A stretch of DNA of 57,033 nucleotides from Acidulodesulfobacterium_A sp049965795 (GCA_049965795.1 JBMFVW010000008.1:1-57033); one strand, 5' to 3'. Positions 43,218-52,433 are shown, counted from the first letter of the stretch. Translations and numbers: made by a program. The notes: a model not told the origin generated them from the sequence alone.

Positions 43218-44552
43218 ATGGCAAGCGATAACCATTCCGATTCCGGCAATTCAAATTCAAATTCCAATTCCAACGGCAATTCCAACGGCAATAATTCCGG
43301 CAATAATTTTAAATGGGATCCTCTAAGGTTTTTATCTAAAAAACCCGATGAAGTTTTAAAAAAAGTCGATGACAGATTAGACGAATTAGAAAAAGAATAT
43401 TTTAAAGGTAAAAAAGATAAAGAAGAAAACCTGCCAAATATCTTTGGCATTTACGGCGTTACCAGAAGGGATTTCCTGAAATGGAGCGCATTTTTGACCT
43501 CCGCTTTAATGCTTCCGTATATATTCGAGCCGAGAGTGGCAAGAGCCGCTAATATTCTTACCAGGACGCCTTTCATATGGCTGGATATGGCAGACTGCAT
43601 GGGAAATACCGAGGCATTTTTAAGAAACGCCAACCCCACACCTGCCGAAATTATACTTAATTACGTCAGCGTAAACTATATGGAATCTATAATGGCTCCC
43701 GCCGGCTATCAGGCTGAAGCGAGAAGAACCGAAACGGTTAAAAAGTATAAAGGTAAATATATACTTGTAGTAGAAGGCGCTATTCCTACCGGAATGGACG
43801 GGAAATTTCTTACCATAGGGGCAAAAGGAGATACCGGTTTAAAAATAACCAAGGAAACGGCGAAACATGCCGGTGTTATAATAGCCGTCGGAAACTGCGC
43901 CGCTTACGGCGGAATACCCGCAGCCAATCCAAATCCGACGTCGGCAGTCGGCTTAAGTTCGGTTACCAACAGAAGGGTAATTAACATCCCCGCTTGTCCG
44001 GCAAATCCGGTAAACCTTGTAGGCACTCTCGTAGAATACCTCCTAATAGGAAAAGCGCCGCAGTTAGACAATTTAGGACGCCCTCTATGGGCTTACTCCG
44101 GCAGGCTCCATGACAACTGCTACAGAAGGGGTCATTTCGAAGCCGGCGAATACGTCAGGCAGTGGGGCGACGACGGAGCCAAAAAACAATACTGCCTGTA
44201 TATGATGGGATGCAAGGGTCCTTTTACCTGGAACAACTGCACTACCGCGGAATATAATCAGGATATCAGTTTTCCGATGAGGGCCGGCCACGGATGCATT
44301 GGATGTTCCCAGCCTGCATTTTGGGACAGAATGACGCCGTTCGAGAAACCTAACGCAGACGCAAAAATTATAATTCCTGGTGTAGAAGCAACCGCCGACG
44401 AATTCGGGGTTGGATTGTTCGCGGCGGCAGGCGCGGGAATTGCCGCACATGCTATATATACAGGCGTTAAAAAGAAAAAAGAGCGCAATAAAAATAAATC
44501 TAAAAACGAAAACAATGAAGATTCCGAAAAAAATAACGATAAAAAGGAATAA
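43218..44552 (+). CDS. [NiFe] hydrogenase small subunit, group 1-like, unusual N-terminus and proximal cluster
   Basis: This subunit carries three Fe-S clusters from the active site to cytochrome b. A Tat signal (TRRDFLKWSAFLTSALMLPY, RR at 83-84) comes after an 80-residue Asn/Ser/Gly-rich and charged extension. The proximal motif reads DCMGNTEAF: Cys127 kept but Asn130 where a Cys is usual; Cys227 and Cys260 complete it. The other ligands are present: His298, Cys301, Cys326, Cys332 (distal), Cys341, Cys360, Cys363 (medial). A C-terminal membrane helix (about 396-415) is followed by a Lys-rich tail. A strong AGGAGG lies 5 bp before ATG 43218. Periplasmic, membrane-bound uptake type; the exact subgroup (perhaps Isp-like) is uncertain. 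Confidence 0.9.
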   Translation: MASDNHSDSGNSNSNSNSNGNSNGNNSGNNFKWDPLRFLSKKPDEVLKKVDDRLDELEKEYFKGKKDKEENLPNIFGIYGVTRRDFLKWSAFLTSALMLPYIFEPRVARAANILTRTPFIWLDMADCMGNTEAFLRNANPTPAEIILNYVSVNYMESIMAPAGYQAEARRTETVKKYKGKYILVVEGAIPTGMDGKFLTIGAKGDTGLKITKETAKHAGVIIAVGNCAAYGGIPAANPNPTSAVGLSSVTNRRVINIPACPANPVNLVGTLVEYLLIGKAPQLDNLGRPLWAYSGRLHDNCYRRGHFEAGEYVRQWGDDGAKKQYCLYMMGCKGPFTWNNCTTAEYNQDISFPMRAGHGCIGCSQPAFWDRMTPFEKPNADAKIIIPGVEATADEFGVGLFAAAGAGIAAHAIYTGVKKKKERNKNKSKNENNEDSEKNNDKKE

Positions 44553-44630
44553 TATAAAAAAACATTAATCAATTAATATTGATATTAACACTAATAAATT
44601 ACAATTTTCAATATAATCTTTGGAGGATAT

Positions 44631-46313
44631 ATGGCAACAAAAATCATAGTCGATCCCGTGACGAGAATAGAAGGGCATCTTAGAATAGAAGCTGTTCTTA
44701 ACGGCAGCGAAATAAGCGAGGCATACTCTTCCAGCACTCTTTTCAGAGGGATAGAACTTATACTTAACGGAAGAGCTCCGGAAGATGCCGGTCTTTTCGC
44801 TCAGAGAATATGCGGGGTATGTACGTATGCTCATTACGAAGCCGCAACATGGGCAGTCGAAAACGCTCTGGGAATACATCCGCCGAAAAACGCAAGAATT
44901 GCAAGAAACATACTTAAAGGCGCTCAAATGGTACAGGACCACTTAGTCCACTTTTACCAGCTTGCGGGATTAGACTGGGTAGATATAGTGTCGGCGCTTC
45001 AAGCCGACCCAAAAAAAACTATGGATTTAGCATACGCTTACACTAAAACCCCTTATAACGCAAGTCTGGCAAGATTCGAAGAAGTAAAGTCTAGGCTTGC
45101 CTCTTTCGTTAAATCCGGACAGCTTGGACCTTTTGCCGGAGGTTACTGGGGCAATCCTTCTTATAAACTTCCTCCGGAAGGCAATCTTTTAATCGCTTCC
45201 CATTATTTAGACAATCTTAATATTTTAAGAATACCTGCTCAGATTATAGCTATTCTCGGCGCTAAAGACCCGCACCCTCAAACCTGCGTCGTTGGCGGAA
45301 TATCGTCTATAGCGGATATCATCGACCCGCAAAGAATGGACGATATACTGTTCAGAATAGGAAAAATTACCGACTTTGTCAATAACGCCTATATTCCGGA
45401 TTTATTGACGGCGGCAGAGTTTTATAAAGAAGAAGCCGTACAGGGAATAGGCGGCGGGCTGAAAAATTATCTTTCATACGGCGCATTTCCGCAGACGGAT
45501 GACGAAAATCCCGACGATTATTTTTTAATGAGAGGAGTTATATTCGACAGGGATTTAAGCAAAGTCCATAAATTAGACGAGAAAAAAATAACCGAATTCG
45601 TAACCCACTCATGGTACAAGTATCCGAACGAAAAAATAGGGCTTAATCCCAATGCCGGAATAACCGACCCTGATTATACAGGTTTAAACAAGGACGGCAG
45701 TCTTAAAGAAGAAGAAAAATACAGTTGGATTAAATCCCCGCGCTATGAAAACAAAGCTATGGAAGTAGGACCGCTTGCAAGAACTTTAGTCGCATACGCA
45801 AAAGGGAATAAGACTATAAAATCCTTGGTGGATTACGTCTTAAAAACATCAGGATTGCCGGTTTCCGCTTTATTTTCCACGCTCGGCAGAACGGCGGCAA
45901 GAGGAATAGAAGCAAAATACGTTGCGGACGCATTGGAATCCTGGACGCTCGAGCTTATTAAAAACGCTGCAGTTGACCAGACAAGCTGGACAAAATACGA
46001 TATGCCGTCGAAAGAGATTATAGGCATCGGGTTAGACGAAGCTCCTAGAGGTTCGCTCGGCCACTGGGTAAGGATAAAGGACAAAAAGATAACGCACTAC
46101 CAGATAGTCGTTCCGACCACCTGGAACGCATCGCCGAGAGACGCTTTCAATAATCCCGGGGCATATGAAGCATCGTTGGTCGGCGTAAAACTTGCAAACG
46201 TATCGCAGCCTCTCGAAATTTTGCGCACGGTTCACTCTTTCGACCCTTGTCTTGCATGCGCAGTTCATATAGTCGATCCAAGAACAAACGAAATAAAAAA
46301 ATATAAAATCTAA
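44631..46313 (+). CDS. [NiFe] hydrogenase large subunit
   Basis: The large subunit holds the Ni-Fe(CN)2CO site that oxidises H2. The L1 motif RICGVCTYAH (Cys61, Cys64) and L2 motif DPCLACAVH (Cys540, Cys543) supply the four Cys ligands. The 14 residues after His546 are the C-terminal extension removed by the maturation protease once nickel is loaded. The N-terminal VDPVTRIEGHLRIE is typical. The length of 560 residues fits group 1. GGAGGA precedes ATG 44631. Exported by riding with the Tat-tagged small subunit. No selenocysteine codon is used. Confidence 0.96.
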   Translation: MATKIIVDPVTRIEGHLRIEAVLNGSEISEAYSSSTLFRGIELILNGRAPEDAGLFAQRICGVCTYAHYEAATWAVENALGIHPPKNARIARNILKGAQMVQDHLVHFYQLAGLDWVDIVSALQADPKKTMDLAYAYTKTPYNASLARFEEVKSRLASFVKSGQLGPFAGGYWGNPSYKLPPEGNLLIASHYLDNLNILRIPAQIIAILGAKDPHPQTCVVGGISSIADIIDPQRMDDILFRIGKITDFVNNAYIPDLLTAAEFYKEEAVQGIGGGLKNYLSYGAFPQTDDENPDDYFLMRGVIFDRDLSKVHKLDEKKITEFVTHSWYKYPNEKIGLNPNAGITDPDYTGLNKDGSLKEEEKYSWIKSPRYENKAMEVGPLARTLVAYAKGNKTIKSLVDYVLKTSGLPVSALFSTLGRTAARGIEAKYVADALESWTLELIKNAAVDQTSWTKYDMPSKEIIGIGLDEAPRGSLGHWVRIKDKKITHYQIVVPTTWNASPRDAFNNPGAYEASLVGVKLANVSQPLEILRTVHSFDPCLACAVHIVDPRTNEIKKYKI

Positions 46314-46400
46314 AGTTTAAGTTTCAAAGAAACTTTAAAAGTATCATCAGGAACGAAAAACCAAGCGGTAATTCGGCAAATTAAATAAACGGAGTTAATT

Positions 46401-47165
46401 ATGCAAAATAAAAATAGCAAATACGGGGAGATACAACTGGTTCACAGAATGACGGTCATAAAAAGAATCATACACTGGTCGTTTTTTCTCGCCATAATCA
46501 ATAATATCGTTACCGGCTTTTATATAGCCTATCCGTTTCTCATATTCGGAAAAACACCGACGCAGTCGGATTCGCTTTCTACGGGTGTTTTAAACTCCGG
46601 CGAAACTTATCAGGCGTTTATAATGACATGGATGAGGGAATTTCATTTTATCGGCGCGGTAATAATAGACGTTATTTTCTTCGTATGGCTTTATCTGGCT
46701 TTCTTTTCGTGGAAGGAGCCGCTTTACAAAAGCTTTATTCCTTTCGGCGATAAACTTGAAGAAGCGTGGAGAATGCTGAAACACTACTTTACGCTTAAAG
46801 ACAGACCGGATACCGGCAAATATCAAGATCCTCTTAACGCTATCATATTCACGTTATTTCATCTGCTTATTCTTCTGCAGATGCTTACGGGATTTCAAAT
46901 GTACGTGGCATCTTTTACCGGAACTTCGGCGGTAGGCGCATGGTGGCCTTGGCTTATGCATTTTTCGACCGACTGGACGCTCGCAGTCTTCGGCGGATTG
47001 ACAGGCGTTACTCTCGTTCATCTTTTTATAATGTGGCTGATAATAATATTTATAGCTTATCATATCTATATTGAGGTCTGGCGCTCGGTAATGTGGAAAG
47101 AGGGAGATATTCTTATACCATTCGGCGGATACAAATATATGAGAAATAAATCGGAATCGGAATGA
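46401..47165 (+). CDS. Hydrogenase cytochrome b subunit (HyaC/HupC type)
   Basis: This di-heme b-type membrane subunit should pass electrons from the small subunit to quinone. It has about four or five hydrophobic helices. Candidate heme ligands are His in RIIHWSFFLAI, FHFIGAVIIDV, TLFHLLILLQMLTGF, HLFIMWL and IAYHIYIEVWRS. The C-terminal YIEVWRSVMWKEGD is family-typical. The length is 254 residues. It lies 87 bp after the large subunit on the same strand, implying one transcript and a quinone-linked respiratory hydrogenase. Confidence 0.9.
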   Translation: MQNKNSKYGEIQLVHRMTVIKRIIHWSFFLAIINNIVTGFYIAYPFLIFGKTPTQSDSLSTGVLNSGETYQAFIMTWMREFHFIGAVIIDVIFFVWLYLAFFSWKEPLYKSFIPFGDKLEEAWRMLKHYFTLKDRPDTGKYQDPLNAIIFTLFHLLILLQMLTGFQMYVASFTGTSAVGAWWPWLMHFSTDWTLAVFGGLTGVTLVHLFIMWLIIIFIAYHIYIEVWRSVMWKEGDILIPFGGYKYMRNKSESE

Positions 47166-47281
47166 TTGCACATATTGCTTGCGCATAAATTTTATTTATC
47201 CGGATATTCCTTATACAAATAATTGCGTATATTGTTTGCGCGTAATATGCTCAGGTTAATAGCCTTACATTTATATAATAT

Positions 47282-47770
47282 ATGACGGGAATTATAGGAA
47301 TCGGAAATCTGATATTAAAAGACGAAGGGCTTGGGGTACATTTTATAAATTTGTTAAGAAAAAAATATATTTTTGAGGGCAATATACGGTTAATAGACGG
47401 CTCTACTCTTGGATACGGGCTTTTGGACGATATATTCAGCCTCGACGACATCATAGTCATAGATGCCGTCAAAACGGACGAAGAACCCGGCAGCATATTC
47501 AAGTTCGACGCAGATAACATTCCCGTAAATTTAATGAAAAAAACGGCGCACGACGTAGAATTTATCGACGTTATTTCCATGTGCGGACTGCAGGGACATA
47601 ACCCTAAAATTACATTTTTCGTAATATCTCCGGAAGACTGTACCGGCGTGGGAACAGATATTTCCGAGCCGTTAAAAAAAGTTATGCCGACGCTCGAAAA
47701 ATTAGTTTTGGAAGAAATAAAACCGCTCGGTATAAACTGGCAAATAAACACGGAATACGTTCAATCATAA
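47282..47770 (+). CDS. Hydrogenase maturation endopeptidase (HyaD/HupD family, M52)
   Basis: This protease trims the large-subunit C-terminus after nickel insertion. The motif GIGNLILKDEGLGVH carries the first metal ligand (Glu15), IIVIDAVKTDEEPGS the second (Asp), and a later His (KKTAHDVEF) the third. The length of 162 residues is typical. It lies 116 bp after the cytochrome b gene on the same strand, last of the structural operon. It converges on hypF across a REP-like repeat. Confidence 0.93.
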   Translation: MTGIIGIGNLILKDEGLGVHFINLLRKKYIFEGNIRLIDGSTLGYGLLDDIFSLDDIIVIDAVKTDEEPGSIFKFDADNIPVNLMKKTAHDVEFIDVISMCGLQGHNPKITFFVISPEDCTGVGTDISEPLKKVMPTLEKLVLEEIKPLGINWQINTEYVQS

Positions 47771-47836
47771 AAAATTATTACGATAACTCAAACTTTTAAA
47801 CTCCCGTTATTTATCATTTCAAAGTTGAATACCTTC

Positions 47837-47915
47837 ACTCTTTTTTTAAGGAGGCGGCAGGTTTGCTTGTGACCGGTTATATATAGGGGCGGCAGGCGTC
47901 AGCCTGACGGGGCGG
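47837..47915. repeat. Second, inverted copy of the CCNCCCCGTCAGGCT double-hairpin repeat
   Basis: Read on the minus strand it starts CCGCCCCGTCAGGCTGACGCC (ending with a CAGGC/GCCTG hairpin) and later has CTCCTTAAAAAAAGAGTG, matching the order of parts in the 2261-2310 copy. It sits in the convergent gap between the protease gene and hypF, where the hairpin might also act as a bidirectional terminator. Confidence 0.6.
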
Positions 47916-47942
47916 TTATAATTAAACGGTTATGCAATCTGT

Positions 47943-50570
47943 CTATACAACCCCGCCGTAAACTGCCTGACCGAATGCAATTCCGCCGTCGTTAGAAGGT
48001 ATTTTCTCGTTAAAATAAACGTTAAAACCGTTCTCTTTAAGAATGAATGATGCTTTATTCCTGAGCAAAGCATTCTGAAACACTCCTCCGCTCATGCAGA
48101 CGTTTTTGCACACGGACTTTAACGCCGCATCGAGTATAATCATAGCAAGAGTATTTATAAACCTCTCTGCGATAAAACCGGCGTCATCCGGCTTGCCGTT
48201 ACCCTGAACGATACTAACAATATCGTTAAATATAGGATAATAATCGACCGTAAAAAAATCATTCTTATTTTCATACCGTATTTCATATCTAAAACAGTCT
48301 TTTTTGCTTATTAAATTAGCCTGCCCTTCGCCGTTTTTGTTTTTATCTTCATATTCATAGCACAAATTTTCTAAATAAACAGCCGCCTCTCCTTCGTAGG
48401 TTATGCCGCCTTTAAAGCCGCATAAACATGAAACGGCGTCGAAAATTCTTCCGCATGACGATGTTATCGGAGAATTCAAACCGTTTTCCCGCATTTTATG
48501 AAATATACTTATTTCTTTTTCGGAAAAACCGGTTAAACCGGAAATAAGACCGCCTTCTTTTTCCGATAAAATGCCGAACAGAATGTCTGCAAGGACTCTT
48601 CTTGGCGACTTTACCGCTTTTTCACCTCCGAGAAGCCTGAATTTTTTAAAACTGCCTATTCTTTTTAAATTATTATATTTCCCTTTAAAGAATTCCCCTC
48701 CCCAAATAGTTCCGTCGTCTCCGTAGCCCGTTCCGTCGAAAGCTATACCGAACACTTCTTCGTTTAATCCGATTCCGTTTTCCGCCATGCATGAAATTAC
48801 GTGCGCTCTGTGATGCTGAAGGGGTATGCCTTTAATATTTCTTTCCTTAGCATATTCTTTAGCCCATTTAGTGTTTTCGTAATCAGGATGACTGTCATAA
48901 ACTACGGCTTCCGGTTTAAAATTGTAAAATTTTTCAAAATATTCTATATTATTTTTGAAATTAACAAATCCGGCAATATTATCCAAGTCTCCGTTATGCT
49001 GGCTTAATACTATCGCTCCGGCATCTTCTGCGCACTCTCCGGCGTAAGCTAATGCAAAAGCGTTCTTAAGAAACGCTCCGGATGCCAAAACATTTCTTTT
49101 TAAGTTAAAAGGGAGATTTAACGGTTCGGGAACATAGCCTCTAGAGCGCCTTATAAAAAAATAAGAGATGGCGTTATCGTTATCGTTATTTTTATCTTTA
49201 CCGATATTCGTATCGACCTTTATGACCGAATCATCGCACCTTCTTAAAATATCCCTGTTATGAATTAAAAAACCGTCCGCAATACCCTTTAGTTTTATGA
49301 ACGCCTCTTCGTTGTCTTTCACTATGGGCTCTCCGCTGATATTTGCCGAAGTAGCTACTAAAGGTCTGTCCAAAAAACTAAATATGATATAGTGAAGCGG
49401 TACATAAGGCAAAAAAGCGCCGATATCTTTAAGTCCGCAGTTTACGTAATAAGAGAGTCTGCCTCTGTCTTTCAATAAACATATAGGTCTTTCCTTTGAA
49501 TTTAATAAATCCGCGGAAATACCGCTTATGTATGCATATTCCGACGCCTGCCCGATGTCCTTAAACATTACCGCAAAAGGTTTTTTAGGCCTGTTCTTAC
49601 GCTCCCTTAATAATTTTAATGCATCGTCGTTTGCGGCATCCGCCATTAAATGGAAACCGCCTATTCCTTTAACGCATGCTATGCCGCCGTCTTTAATTAA
49701 ACCGGCTAAAGATTTTACGGCATTTAAACTTTTTAATCGGTTTAATTCTAAAACTTTTAGTACATCTTTTTTATTTTCGCCATCTTCGCCGCTTCCTGCC
49801 TTTTTTTTCAAATCGTCGCATAAAAGTATATCGACTTTTTTGTTTATTTTGCCGGTATTTATATAGCCGTATTTTTTTTCAGAATAGCCTCCTGATATAT
49901 CCGAATTCAAAATAAATTCTACTTCTGGACCGCAGGAGAAACATCCGTTAGGTTCTGCGTGAAACCTCCTGTTTAAAGGGCTCTTGTATTCGCTATTACA
50001 TTCAGGACACATCGTAAATTTATCCATGGAAGTAGAAGCCCTGTCGTACGGCAGTTCTTCAGATATGGTAAATCTTGGGCCGCAGTCCGTACAATTTATA
50101 AATGGATATAAATATCTTCTGTCGGAAGGATTAAAAAGTTCGCTTAAACATTTGCAGCATATTGCTGTATCGGCAGGTATGGTTAAATTTAATTTATTTG
50201 AATTAAAGTCACGGCATTTGTCGGCTGTTTTATCGGATTCCTTAATTTCGAAAGTTTTATAAAATACATGCTCTTGCTCTTGTTCGATAAAATCGATAAA
50301 TTTTACGGTTTTATTGTTTATAACGGCAAGAGGGGGTTTGCCCGGATCGGAATCAAGAGAATTAATAAAATTAAGAAGACCGTTTTCTTCGCCTTCCGCG
50401 GAAATTTCTACGCCTTCGCTATTATTTAAAACATAGCCTTTTATTCCGTATTTTTCGGCAAGCCTGTAAACGAAAGGCCTGAATCCTACGCCCTGAACCC
50501 TGCCCGACAGTTTAACCGCCGCTCTTTTTATGACTGCATTGACGACATTCATTAAAGAAATTAGTGACAC
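47943..50570 (-). CDS. hypF: Carbamoyltransferase HypF
   Basis: HypF makes the thiocarbamate on HypE that becomes the CN ligands. Domains in order: acylphosphatase (LSGRVQGVGFRPFVYRLAEK), two zinc-finger pairs (CCKCLSE, CTDCGPRF, CPECNSEY, CFSCGPEV), a YrdC-like domain (CVKGIGGFHLMADA, KKPFAVMF), and a Kae1-like domain (YDSHPDYENTKWA, HHRAHVISCMAENG, GIAFDGTGYGDDG, CMSGGVFQNALL). The length of 875 residues is above the usual ~750. The start is uncertain: GTG 50570 or ATG 50552, neither with a good ribosome site. It lies 32 bp after hypE. Confidence 0.95.
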   Translation of the reverse strand: MSLISLMNVVNAVIKRAAVKLSGRVQGVGFRPFVYRLAEKYGIKGYVLNNSEGVEISAEGEENGLLNFINSLDSDPGKPPLAVINNKTVKFIDFIEQEQEHVFYKTFEIKESDKTADKCRDFNSNKLNLTIPADTAICCKCLSELFNPSDRRYLYPFINCTDCGPRFTISEELPYDRASTSMDKFTMCPECNSEYKSPLNRRFHAEPNGCFSCGPEVEFILNSDISGGYSEKKYGYINTGKINKKVDILLCDDLKKKAGSGEDGENKKDVLKVLELNRLKSLNAVKSLAGLIKDGGIACVKGIGGFHLMADAANDDALKLLRERKNRPKKPFAVMFKDIGQASEYAYISGISADLLNSKERPICLLKDRGRLSYYVNCGLKDIGAFLPYVPLHYIIFSFLDRPLVATSANISGEPIVKDNEEAFIKLKGIADGFLIHNRDILRRCDDSVIKVDTNIGKDKNNDNDNAISYFFIRRSRGYVPEPLNLPFNLKRNVLASGAFLKNAFALAYAGECAEDAGAIVLSQHNGDLDNIAGFVNFKNNIEYFEKFYNFKPEAVVYDSHPDYENTKWAKEYAKERNIKGIPLQHHRAHVISCMAENGIGLNEEVFGIAFDGTGYGDDGTIWGGEFFKGKYNNLKRIGSFKKFRLLGGEKAVKSPRRVLADILFGILSEKEGGLISGLTGFSEKEISIFHKMRENGLNSPITSSCGRIFDAVSCLCGFKGGITYEGEAAVYLENLCYEYEDKNKNGEGQANLISKKDCFRYEIRYENKNDFFTVDYYPIFNDIVSIVQGNGKPDDAGFIAERFINTLAMIILDAALKSVCKNVCMSGGVFQNALLRNKASFILKENGFNVYFNEKIPSNDGGIAFGQAVYGGVV

Positions 50571-50602
50571 TTCTAAAAAATATTGAGGTTAAGAGCATCT
50601 TT

Positions 50603-51784
50603 TCAGCAGATTCTCGGCAAAAGTTCACCGGAGGGATAGTCGAGAATTCTGTCAACTCCGTATATGCCTTTTAAAATAACTTTTCCTGAAGAATTATTTT
50701 GTCCTCCGTCTGCACTTTCTCTTCTTGCATCCGCCGTTCCTATTATATTCGCATTTTTCCCAAGCGGATGCGACCTGAGAATGCCTAAGGCTTTCTTCGC
50801 AAATTCAGGTTTTACCGCAAATACCGCCATGCCTTCGCATGCAAGCTGATACGGCTCAAAACCGAGCAGTTCGCAAAAACCTTTTACGGGAGCGCTTACC
50901 GGAATTTTTTCTTCTTCGGCGTAAATGCCGATATCCGCCGCTATAGCCCATTCGTTAAGAACTGCAGCTAATCCGCCCCTCGTTGCGTCCCTTATTGCAG
51001 AAACCTTTACGCCGCCGCTTAGAACGGCATTTATTATATCCCATAAAGAAGCGCAGTCGCTTTCTATTTCTACATCCATTTCTATCCCTTCTCTATGCGA
51101 CATAACTGCGGCGCCGTGGTCGCCTACATTGCCCGAAACTATAATTTTATCCCCGTCTTCTATGTTATAAACCGAAAGTCCGTCGTATAAAATCTCCCCT
51201 ATTCCGCTCGTGTTTATAAATATTCCGTCTGCTTTTCCGGCAGGAACTACTTTCGTATCGCCGGTAGCTATCCTTACTCCGGATTTAGCCGCCTCATCGG
51301 CAATGCTGTTTATGATTTTCCTTAAATCGTTAAAAGCAAATCCTTCTTCTATTATTAAGCCTAAACTTAAAAACAATGGTTTGGCTCCCATAACCGACAA
51401 ATCGTTCACAGTTCCGGCGACGGATAACTTTCCTATATCGCCGCCCTTAAAAAAAACGGGGCTTACCGTAAAACCGTCCGTAGTAAATGCTATTTTTTGC
51501 GGAGATTTTAAAACCGCGGCATCTTCCGATAAATTTATTCTTTGGTTTGCTATGCCGGCTGAAATGCCGCTTCTGCCGCCGCATTCATTAAGAATGCCGC
51601 CTTTATCGTTATTCAGAATACTGCCGTTATTTATCTTGCCGCCGTTATGCGAACCGAGAAAATAACCGTTTCCTGCGTCCCGCCCGTAAAGTCCGTTAAA
51701 TATAATATCTCCGATAAGCTCGGAGGTTTCTTTCCCTCCTCCGCCTTGAGAAAGCAATATTCTTTCGAATTTTTGTTTATCCAT
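50603..51784 (-). CDS. hypE: Hydrogenase maturation protein HypE
   Basis: HypE dehydrates the C-terminal thiocarboxamide to thiocyanate, the CN donor. The AIR-synthase-like motifs are visible: LLSQGGGGKETSELI, DDAAVL-like EDAAVLKSP, FTTDGFTVSPVFFKGGDIGK, ATGDTKVVPAGK, DHGAAVMSHREG, RDATRGGLAAVLNEWA and CEGMAVFAV. The chain ends in the obligatory PRIC cysteine. A Gly/Asn-rich insert (about residues 36-80) lengthens it to 393. It is separated from hypD by a toxin-antitoxin pair, only 22 bp from the toxin stop. Confidence 0.95.
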   Translation of the reverse strand: MDKQKFERILLSQGGGGKETSELIGDIIFNGLYGRDAGNGYFLGSHNGGKINNGSILNNDKGGILNECGGRSGISAGIANQRINLSEDAAVLKSPQKIAFTTDGFTVSPVFFKGGDIGKLSVAGTVNDLSVMGAKPLFLSLGLIIEEGFAFNDLRKIINSIADEAAKSGVRIATGDTKVVPAGKADGIFINTSGIGEILYDGLSVYNIEDGDKIIVSGNVGDHGAAVMSHREGIEMDVEIESDCASLWDIINAVLSGGVKVSAIRDATRGGLAAVLNEWAIAADIGIYAEEEKIPVSAPVKGFCELLGFEPYQLACEGMAVFAVKPEFAKKALGILRSHPLGKNANIIGTADARRESADGGQNNSSGKVILKGIYGVDRILDYPSGELLPRIC

Positions 51785-51806
51785 ATTGCGCTTTCCTGCA
51801 TGTTAG

Positions 51807-52109
51807 TTAAAATCTACCCTTCGTTCTGAATTTCCAACAATCAGGTTTTTTATTAAGTTGCATTATAGCAATTATAAATAACTCATCTTTATTGGCATAA
51901 TATATAATTCCGTATGGAAAGCGTTTTAATAGACATCTTCTTGTATTAGCCGATATCTTAAGCCATGCATCAGGAAACAAAATAATTTCCTGTATAGTTA
52001 AATAAACCTCCTTAACAAATTCTAACCCTAAACCATTTTTACATTTATTATAGTAATCAATGGCAACGTTTAGTTCTTTTTCAGCTTCTGGATGAAATGA
52101 ATAAATCAA
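51807..52109 (-). CDS. RelE/ParE-type toxin
   Basis: A 100-residue RelE-superfamily protein: YSFHPEAEKELNVAIDYYNK, GLGLEFVKEVYLTIQEII, FPDAWLKISANTRRCLLKRF and PYGIIYYANKDELFIIAIMQ. The PYGIIYY block is the conserved core with the Arg/Lys upstream. RelE toxins cleave mRNA on ribosomes; ParE toxins poison gyrase; this one could be either. Its start overlaps the antitoxin stop by 4 bp. The pair lies inside the hypCDEF cluster, same strand. Confidence 0.88.
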   Translation of the reverse strand: MIYSFHPEAEKELNVAIDYYNKCKNGLGLEFVKEVYLTIQEIILFPDAWLKISANTRRCLLKRFPYGIIYYANKDELFIIAIMQLNKKPDCWKFRTKGRF

Positions 52110-52333
52110 GAATTTAACCTTTTATATATTTTATTAAACACTTCTTCTCCGGAAACGGTGTTAATCTTTTTGCTTTTTATTTCTTTAATTCTAATTTCCG
52201 CTTCATCAGCCCACAGCTTATCTATTTCTTCGTTAATTGGTTGAATGCTATTTAACAACTTGTCGATAAACTGAACTCTAATATCCAATGGTAAGGAAAT
52301 AATCTCATTTAAAAGTTCTTCAGTTTGCAGCAT
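52106..52333 (-). CDS. Antitoxin of the addiction-module (Unstab_antitox) family
   Basis: A 75-residue acidic protein: TEELLNEIISLPLDIRVQFI, DKLLNSIQ, then IDKLWADEAEIRIKEIKSKK and TVSGEEVF. This matches the short RelE/ParE partner family (N-terminal dimer helices, C-terminal toxin-binding E-x-R...G-x-x-x segment). The 4-bp overlap with the toxin implies coupling. Two extended -10 elements lie upstream at 52392-52400 and 52425-52433. Confidence 0.87.
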   Translation of the reverse strand: MLQTEELLNEIISLPLDIRVQFIDKLLNSIQPINEEIDKLWADEAEIRIKEIKSKKINTVSGEEVFNKIYKRLNS

Positions 52334-52391
52334 TTTTACCTCTACATTTTAATATTTATTAGTTTATTTATTATTTATATTATATTTTTTT

Positions 52392-52433
52392 ATTATATCA
52401 CTTATTTTAATGGTGTCCTAAAAAATTATATCA
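52392..52433 (-). promoter_or_regulatory. Two extended -10 elements upstream of the toxin-antitoxin pair
   Basis: On the minus strand TGATATAAT occurs at 52433-52425 and again at 52400-52392, 33 bp apart. Extended -10 boxes can work without a -35. These could drive the toxin-antitoxin pair, and hypE-hypF beyond it, independently of hypCD. The same TGATATAAT occurs before fliE and before the decayed toxin at 28056. Confidence 0.45.

Noticed and set aside
44631..46313. Selenocysteine-containing hydrogenase large subunit
   Set aside because: The L2 motif is DPCLACAVH with normal Cys codons and no in-frame TGA.
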